This document shows positions 37,901-40,633 of a DNA stretch of 40,633 nucleotides, piece after piece (the stretch's first letter is position 1; each line of letters opens with the position of its first letter). The notes under the pieces were generated by a model, which saw nothing but the letters and a program-made list of their open reading frames with translations, made no database searches and was not told where the DNA came from. A program made the position numbers and the translations under genes. Origin of the DNA: an uncultured bacterium (GTDB taxonomy: Bacteria > Margulisbacteria > Marinamargulisbacteria > SXXA01); NCBI GenBank assembly GCA_903864835.1, contig CAIPHK010000016.1, positions 1 through 40,633 on the forward strand. The letters run 5' to 3'.

Positions 37901-38181
37901 CTCCCCTCAAAACCCTAGTCATTGTGGCGGATCAGACGTTTTTAGAGACCCTTCCCCTCGAATTTTTGGCGAGTCTTCAAGCCTCAACTTCTGTGGTTTT
38001 GGCGCAACCCGACCTCCAGTTTATTGAGGTTAAATCATCGAGAAACTGGGTCTCCCGTGCAGGAAACATCGGTGCCTACGTCGGCATTTTTGAAGACGCA
38101 TTGTCGAGGGAACCTGGGGTGAGGGTTGCGGGAAAAAAGAAGTTAGAGGCGCTTCTGGCTAAGTGGCGGGAGATAAACTAA
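28957..38181 (+). CDS. giant multi-AAA+ protein with transglutaminase-like domain
   Basis: One uninterrupted 3074-residue frame. At least five AAA+ units can be traced by a shared Walker B, NGE-loop and sensor-1 pattern. Units 1-3 (Asp104 in VVVDLTDL; about 232-280; about 477-525) have lost the P-loop. Unit 4 is intact, with GAPGSGKS at 752-759 and FIDEAN with Asp823/Glu824. Unit 5 is partly degraded (GPPARGKD at 1074-1081, Glu1132, Asn1164, ESRF at 1179). A proline-rich linker (about 1350-1400) follows. A transglutaminase-like domain has Cys1691 in TGVCRHRAETF, His1717 in YRHEFVEI and Asp1736 in KVDLGGG. About 1750-2900 is probably helical repeat, with related segments near 2276 and 2686. 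No signal peptide or membrane segment is evident, so it is likely cytoplasmic. The layout recalls dynein, midasin and RNF213 rings and the MoxR-transglutaminase operons of bacteria. Function unknown. Confidence 0.85.
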   Translation: MTYKFVATGHNGGITTWLDAIPEAIPGTTPRETILVRSRASLPEVMAGLRRRNPHIPCLFIQKPDEISDMLHQVVINPQNPNGAVIAGPAQALYGDEPVIVVVDLTDLSAKQASSLNDLFDIPSSYAGKPLGPNVRLIAVMTPDMILSPAFSSDFFSRLPLCRRPSPGSCNTMPQVAVFDAAAMAPMPHINLFHEVDTAIETLVGNPGLDHHGQMAAIPGALVSAIQTGQPGIIIEDGPWDDPKFRVWIDRLLALRKLDFNGEPITIPDHFQIFKREGISTPELERFRSCAIQTWGGEPCDLTFNQNSVENFHVSVHINAHQTLCVSPGLSGDRIKISGDLTPAQWAKFLTQISRLNTERALALKAPIQIFIAPNTTLSFLYAVGVEIKPADSELRTTPTLIPTLTYRPGVHLIQTTDNDYSLAQLKASLPSPPLFFDISKSMDDDAPFQSTRIHSFENRLLSSTDTELIGGLEKEIPIIVRGIGTHAGVKRLLETLLEVPPYLILNGEKRVFPRANVTFLGSAPEIERFSADYQVHTIDQTTLIDSFGLAPDAKKLILHLEKELSLPLSWALLDRVVAAGGGDPNPGTWTPAIKTTLLPMLKSNPCAYAFAKCALSRFQAPPTESSPPTLDRHRLEALASQQLAGKPVSLWEWATAFQNLPWPDQIKEFKLASFPPILRDQIGKAIVELGAQNQDEQAILLGFFPPRFGDISGWTAWDKPQKTSEIRLKKATTQLAHEIQNTATSLFFLQGAPGSGKSYVASQLQATLPGAELFGPLTVGPDVSFEALVGTIEKQGDHSAFGAGRLIQWAESTSEFPLLFIDEANLAPKGFWNIIRGVFDTPPQLVINGKTYPLAAGHKIIFTGNRTGLSGRVEDPLVMAQARIIHFKPMTHSVIQTLVDRELAQIPEGLLRPEFSADLSTMILEFDRVLKACLPKHEFTIRDHKEWIHRFHVALRSRSPQTPLSLGSLKSVLGHSVIESIGQELSSDQRTSLQTWIVSRHACPTEWHQVEDENQTIWEALKVELKAGSPSLDFESDAAKDLALLIYKELRIRAMDTDGTLPNRGKRGLLVQGPPARGKDALYDAFSRCPSFADAFKDAIHFTCKVGSDYGLLVNQIKDAKQRGLLIALSETNLLPSAIIEGLLNDALTGESAPGFHLFVFQNSPQFSGREPFSPPLESRFNSVEIDDYSPETLKNNLLPTWLKRVPDGPEKSNLIDALFEFHCAISSACRARGTNLTPTNRQLIQVCTECTQDPTLLEDAVRRDALLNQTYAVYLPAQILFPGSVVAQSSTASMSSSKTGEKPLEFDKIAAGFEFLEGPLSYVDTPPPHASRFTKEVWVKTTERISAEIARVLPPPPPGEPSEITGAIVTEAKPNVKPVRTHRRASATPPPPPIKKIPNTTTSFFNQLFGRSTKSAPKISNPETIDFTNDALRPQKAVKLDTATGPKLSSPNYKLRPMFNDSRMPFAMERHHTLSRIKMDHKGFRVKALETPPNWTHIHAEKRAPLVPESLEQHVGSFLVELKKRQWVTIPSWAADQKILAYHSDSDRPLDFAKDEVTGQWAVRGKSTAKIDLQVLIDLSDDINTCRARANEVPRGINFDRSRPVSQACPPNIQRLFDQINIKGRLGISENAPDDIKLATLAAYFQSFEEKPMVTLETLGLSTTEYRAIRAHPGLDSVLQIVLGKTGVCRHRAETFLLVAQYLQIPAQLQCNYRHEFVEIPVILDAQKGLLKVDLGGGADNGRTQTEFPNHAAGLTPRSSASANERRRPLESVDLACLAGGVPEKPGHPAIPTREARRIQQNTEFKSSLELFISDPTSQEKKIKLFHSMIGLSKTSELTDLFPPDLAPEFQWIPDILSSDPDKVADAFCFSFIILEQDPFPEKFVASILNNQAMTYSNLQLLRKKIAVQLLTTCAVQLQKHLNWLLLFETAFTTLLRDGKWEDIQYRMQLSQRLETTIDTDNKTHHFHDFLFAIIDEHFLEEKFLHPDFNGSLMGNYAELILANKRDTFQGVTPSQVAQWTFLINRFKGNDFSNSMDPAPKHCRSLFNKIVGNLSQWGDAPICSDLLALAWELQDPQATYTIGSQMMERGYPIGTSFNSYVDKGIQALLAAEQSWKQWGNEIEGSLNEDEWACKMISNWYLTLKQNNIEWATVQNISTGTANSFLLGYLNFPAVRDSIDSSRLTLNPNEPLDCCILAIRVLGTPGLTAEDTANQLPSTFFSTSPHSFFSKARDMLLADLPHDMLKDLVKAFYKNSINEGLINKFWDYIDTKLTWDVAREIIADDDPYSIALWQTWKKINPADDSRNIALFPQDATSFVGLLCSPSATCDDLRTVDFQRSDGTLNEGALALMTHPTVRGKHPEFVLDFDEKLNGLRITKQLMQHMSPDDFSSEFSQLVGYPHYLWAGSLAFLLELSRSEAQCIKAVQTRKFAEDNPILAEGLESDFANKIKYATSRFCELIEETDPTLLVKICPKPYQAILKQVVTMLADCEIMDSTQGIFLAQALDLPSIAYRLASQKSYEALTRFLEQPVSPKVRTLVLLVLKEKEMLASQIENIEWTYPEIKQWAVLLRASTVELMIQSQYHSELLVFFMARRKGLQIFSNLQLPMDSKFQEWLQMLRMIQTRGPDVPDQFPSGFFDKSLNDVLKLVRAVCLEPVPEEMFIHLLHRFDPAEMLTFIDSDKKWDAARSVLAKTQASGQNIDRYSGQLWDIWGTLNPGADPRITALKSEDSATHEGLLRSPTVLLEDFKTFPNDRRLVPLVETWMSSGNAANAMRDPSTSVWQWRFNLASQLVHLLSTKLDPDSARILAKFYVHFNTFPADDIPCGDSAQFYPAVFSELEANPKFLHRAVAIIRNWHFMSHERRIHPQEFALFSDFFAQHISTLVRPKKNIDVILHCGISEPENSKLRLMIKQSIKTQFRQKTVLDNPDIGGPSGPIVKLPLNAPTSDDIAHKWSGSQPPNINRWITAKPAFPVKSFSKSPLKTLVIVADQTFLETLPLEFLASLQASTSVVLAQPDLQFIEVKSSRNWVSRAGNIGAYVGIFEDALSREPGVRVAGKKKLEALLAKWREIN

Positions 38182-38183
38182 AC

Positions 38184-38299
38184 ATTCCCGATCGGGAACC
38201 TTTATATCTCCACACCTCCCTTTAGGCCATTTTATTCCCGTTCGGTAATTTTCAGGTTGTTTTCGAGGGAAAAACAAATTATCATTACCGATCAGGAAT
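38184..38299. promoter_or_regulatory. three phased hip operators
   Basis: Related 16-bp palindromes begin at 38184 (ATTCCCGATCGGGAAC), 38234 (ATTCCCGTTCGGTAAT) and 38284 (ATTACCGATCAGGAAT), exactly 50 bases apart. They fill the gap before hipB; HipB-type antitoxins repress their own operon from such sites. The first begins two bases after the giant gene's stop. Confidence 0.8.
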
Positions 38300-38315
38300 A
38301 TTTTGGAGATTTGCA

Positions 38316-38522
38316 ATGAATGACACCTCAGAAACCATTGGAAAACAGGCTCGCAGCCGAAGAAAAAAACTGGGCATTACCCAGAAAGATCTAGCGTTGA
38401 CCTCAGGAACAGGCATCCGATTCATTATCGACCTGGAAAAAGGAAAATCCACCTGCCAGCTCGGAAAAGTTTTGATGGTATTAAATACCCTGGGGTTATC
38501 GCTGAGTCTTAAGGAACGGTAA
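38316..38522 (+). CDS. hipB: HipB-like antitoxin, XRE-family HTH
   Basis: A 68-residue DNA-binding antitoxin. The helix-turn-helix lies at about residues 8-60 (ARSRRKKLGITQKDLAL, then GIRFIIDLEKGKST), ending NTLGLSLSL as in HipB proteins. A GGAG ribosome site precedes the ATG by 7 bases. Its TAA shares one base with the hipA ATG, so toxin and antitoxin are translationally coupled. It presumably binds the three upstream palindromes and neutralises HipA. Confidence 0.92.
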   Translation: MNDTSETIGKQARSRRKKLGITQKDLALTSGTGIRFIIDLEKGKSTCQLGKVLMVLNTLGLSLSLKER

Positions 38523-39817
38523 TGACTCGGATTCTTGATGTGTATTTACACCAGCAATTGGTGGGGCAGCTCACTCAAAATGATGAAGGCAAAATGTCTT
38601 TTCGTTATAACACGCAATGGCTTACCCACCCAAACAGGGTACCCCTGTCTATTTCGCTCCCATTGCAAAGCCCTTCTTTCAACACAAAAGCATGTCGAGG
38701 ATTTTTTTCCGGGCTCCTTCCAGAAGCCGACGTCCGCTTACAAACAGCAAACAATCTCGGGATCAGCCCCCGAAATGACTTTTCATTGCTTGAGCGCATT
38801 GGGGGCGACTGCGCAGGCGCTGTTACATTCTCTGCAAAAGGGTTTCCTCCACAAAACATCTCGAATAATTACAACGTACTTACCCAGTCTGAGCTTGCTG
38901 ACACGCTTCGCAAATTGCCGCAGTACCCTCTTTTGGCGGGGGAAGATGGGATTAGGCTTTCCCTTGCCGGCGCACAAACCAAAGTTGCGGTTCACGTCAA
39001 AGACAATGTTATTTCCCTCCCATTGAATGGGGCACCCAGTACCCACATCTTAAAACCAGGCAATCCCAGGTTTCCTAGTCTCGTATTTAACGAAGCATTT
39101 TGCATGGCTTTGGCAAGACGCGTGGGGCTGTCGGTTGCAGCAGTTGAGGTAAGAAGCGTCGAAAACATGCCCTATCTGCTGGTCGAACGCTACGATCGCA
39201 AGACGACAAAAGGGTCGGACATTCTTGAGAGACTCCATCAAGAAGACTTCTGCCAAGCAATGGGTATTGTTTCGGAATTAAAATATCAAAGCGAAGGTGG
39301 CCCTTCTCTTAAAACGTGCATCGCACTTATTCGGCACCACTCCTCAGCCCCCGCAGTTGATCTTGTGCGCTTTTTAGATGCCGTGATATTCAACTACCTT
39401 ATTGGAAACAACGATGCTCACGGCAAGAATTTTTCATTTATTTATGATTGGGATAGTGCCTTTTCTCCAGACTTTTTTGACTCTGAAAATTTAGGGACCC
39501 CACCGTCCTTTAAAACAGGGTTATCTCCACTCTACGACCTCGTAAATACAACTTATTACCCCGAACTCTCTAAGAACATGGCGATGTCCATCGGTGGCGA
39601 AAATCAGTCTGACAAGATTTTACCCCAGCATTTTGAACGCTTTTCAGCGGAAGTCGGACTCTCAAAACCTGCCGTTATTAGTCATACTATTCAATTCGCT
39701 CGAAAGGTCTTGGCTACCTTGGACGATCCAGACTTAGGCGGCCCGGTAATCGACCCTATCAAATTGCACATCAAACAAAGGGGTCGGAGGATTTTGGATT
39801 CTTGGTGGAAACCCTAG
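38522..39817 (+). CDS. hipA: HipA-type serine/threonine kinase toxin
   Basis: In E. coli, HipA phosphorylates glutamyl-tRNA synthetase and causes growth arrest and persistence; the target here is unknown. The 431-residue protein has the N-subdomain-1 (ILDVYLHQQLVGQL), the HipA loop region SLAGAQTKVAV, kinase core KPGNPRFPSLVFNEAFCMAL and LLVERYDRK, the catalytic loop LIGNNDAHGKNFS and the metal motif LSPLYDLVNTTYY. All key acidic residues appear present and the length is full, so it is probably active. Unlike the core genes around it, the module lies among accessory genes and looks acquired. Confidence 0.94.
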   Translation: MTRILDVYLHQQLVGQLTQNDEGKMSFRYNTQWLTHPNRVPLSISLPLQSPSFNTKACRGFFSGLLPEADVRLQTANNLGISPRNDFSLLERIGGDCAGAVTFSAKGFPPQNISNNYNVLTQSELADTLRKLPQYPLLAGEDGIRLSLAGAQTKVAVHVKDNVISLPLNGAPSTHILKPGNPRFPSLVFNEAFCMALARRVGLSVAAVEVRSVENMPYLLVERYDRKTTKGSDILERLHQEDFCQAMGIVSELKYQSEGGPSLKTCIALIRHHSSAPAVDLVRFLDAVIFNYLIGNNDAHGKNFSFIYDWDSAFSPDFFDSENLGTPPSFKTGLSPLYDLVNTTYYPELSKNMAMSIGGENQSDKILPQHFERFSAEVGLSKPAVISHTIQFARKVLATLDDPDLGGPVIDPIKLHIKQRGRRILDSWWKP

Positions 39818-39825
39818 GCCTTAAA

Positions 39826-39853
39826 TGCAGGGCGAAAGATATTTCGCCCCTAC
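39826..39853. repeat. GGGGCGAAA-type palindromic repeat, possible hipA terminator
   Basis: The stem GGGCGAAA (39830-39837) pairs with TTTCGCCC (39842-39849) around GATA, flanked by TGCA and CTACA remnants of a longer palindrome. This form, with GTAGGGGCGAA arms, recurs as an intergenic repeat in many unrelated bacterial genomes. Here it may also end the hipBA transcript. Confidence 0.6.
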
Positions 39854-39960
39854 ATCCCCGTCTGCGTTCGATAGGTACTCTCAAAGATGTTGTCGGCGTT
39901 GTCCCGCTCAAACCCCTCTTTGCGATGGCATCGTCGAATTATTTGCCGTCAAACTACCGA

Positions 39961-39988
39961 CAATATATATTGTGAGTAAATTTACTCA
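39961..39988. promoter_or_regulatory. two palindromes upstream of ATPase copy 3
   Basis: Perfect palindromes CAATATATATTG (39961-39972) and TGAGTAAATTTACTCA (39973-39988) abut one another, 11 bases before the ATG at 40000. TATATT within the first could serve as a -10 box, with the second as operator. Confidence 0.6.
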
Positions 39989-39999
39989 GGACATATCAA

Positions 40000-40518
40000 A
40001 TGAAGCCTTTTGAACGCAGCCAAATACATGTACTCCGTCAGAGATTAAGCGAATCGCCACAATTTATGATTGTTGTCGCTGGCCCTCGACAAATAGGCAA
40101 ATCAACCATGGTGCGTCAGGCATTAAGCCAGCTTCACAGTAACTTTGTATCAACAGATCAACCAATTCCTTCAAGCATTGATTCTTTTAGCGAAACAACA
40201 CCGCCACTGTCCTCCACAAAAATTCCAGGCTCAAAGCCGACTAATGAATGGATTATCATCCAGTGGACCCGAGCACGCGCTAAGGCAAGGGGATTGGAAA
40301 ATGGAGAATCCTATATTTTGGCTATTGATGAAATCCAAAAGATACCTCAATGGTCTGAAGTGGTTAAAGGACTATGGGACGCAGATCGCGCAGAACAACT
40401 ACCACTGCATATCATCTTACTTGGATCTTCCCCTTTGTTAATGCAGAAAGGACTAACGGAAAGTCTAGCGGGACGCTATGAGCAGATTCAAATGGGTTAC
40501 GCAACAATCTTTCTGTAA
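40000..40518 (+). pseudogene. truncated AAA_14 ATPase (copy 3)
   Basis: Only the ATPase half of the DUF4143-type family remains: Walker A AGPRQIGKST, Walker B ILAIDEIQK, sensor ILLGSSPLL and arginine motif ESLAGRYEQI. The frame then stops at residue 172 after MGYATIFL, where relatives continue about 200 residues through a winged helix and nuclease-like domain. An AGGA ribosome site 8 bases upstream supports the start. The 115 bases after the stop show no continuation of the family in any frame I could recognise, so the rest has been lost or replaced; the window ends there. It lies about 200 bases behind hipA. Confidence 0.75.
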
Positions 40519-40633
40519 AAGTGATTCGATAGGGGCAAAAAGTTAAAGTGAGAACAACCTCCTTCCAGTGGACCAATCATCGTTAAATTCAATGAGGATG
40601 GCGGAGACGAGTCGCAAACAAGACTCCATGTTG

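Noticed and set aside
39825-40013. Plus-strand open frame of 62 codons after hipA
   Set aside because: It begins in a palindromic repeat, spans the copy 3 operator and overlaps the ATPase start.

Overview
The window comes from a diderm (Gram-negative) bacterium. It carries lipid A and LPS-core genes (lpxD, hldD, split rfaE1 and rfaE2), a Skp/OmpH periplasmic chaperone and an outer-membrane barrel protein. I cannot place it in a phylum from sequence alone. An AroH-type chorismate mutase, a TGS-less ThrRS, a split HldE, dense ATGA/TAATG gene overlaps and several ORFan-like proteins would fit an uncultured lineage, but that is inference.

Layout. 1-2.1 kb (minus): cysteine desulfurase, a small protein with weak IscU-like spacing but no ligand cysteines, and a membrane-anchored protein, each overlapping the next by 1-4 bases. 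2.2-8.1 kb (plus): lexA-imuA-imuB-dnaE2, a self-contained SOS mutagenesis cassette behind perfect palindromes. 8.3-11.4 kb (minus): an AAA_14/DUF4143 ATPase and an ABC exporter. 11.5-12.9 kb (plus): two unrecognised proteins. 12.9-16.8 kb (minus): metG, thrS and a HicB-like protein. 17.1-20.8 kb (minus): hisE-hemJ-pdxH-CorC-like-hldD. 20.9-24.4 kb (plus): skp-lpxD-YjbH-like-rfaE1-rfaE2, an envelope operon that complements hldD. 24.4-27.6 kb (minus): birA-aroH-tyrA, with a second DUF4143 ATPase inserted behind tyrA between short repeats, next to a degraded ORF.

27.6-40.6 kb (plus) is accessory in character. An ankyrin-repeat/methyltransferase-like protein is followed by a single 3074-residue protein. 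That giant shows at least five tandem AAA+ units, only one of them with intact Walker A and B motifs. They are followed by a proline-rich linker, a transglutaminase-like Cys-His-Asp domain and over 1000 residues of probable helical repeats. Next comes a hipBA module behind three operators spaced exactly 50 bp apart, then a truncated third DUF4143-type ATPase.

The strongest candidate for an undescribed system is the ankyrin/methyltransferase plus giant AAA+/transglutaminase pair. A second pattern is that all three AAA_14/DUF4143 genes have their own, mutually unrelated, palindrome at the start of the gene. No tRNA, rRNA, CRISPR array or transposase was recognised.
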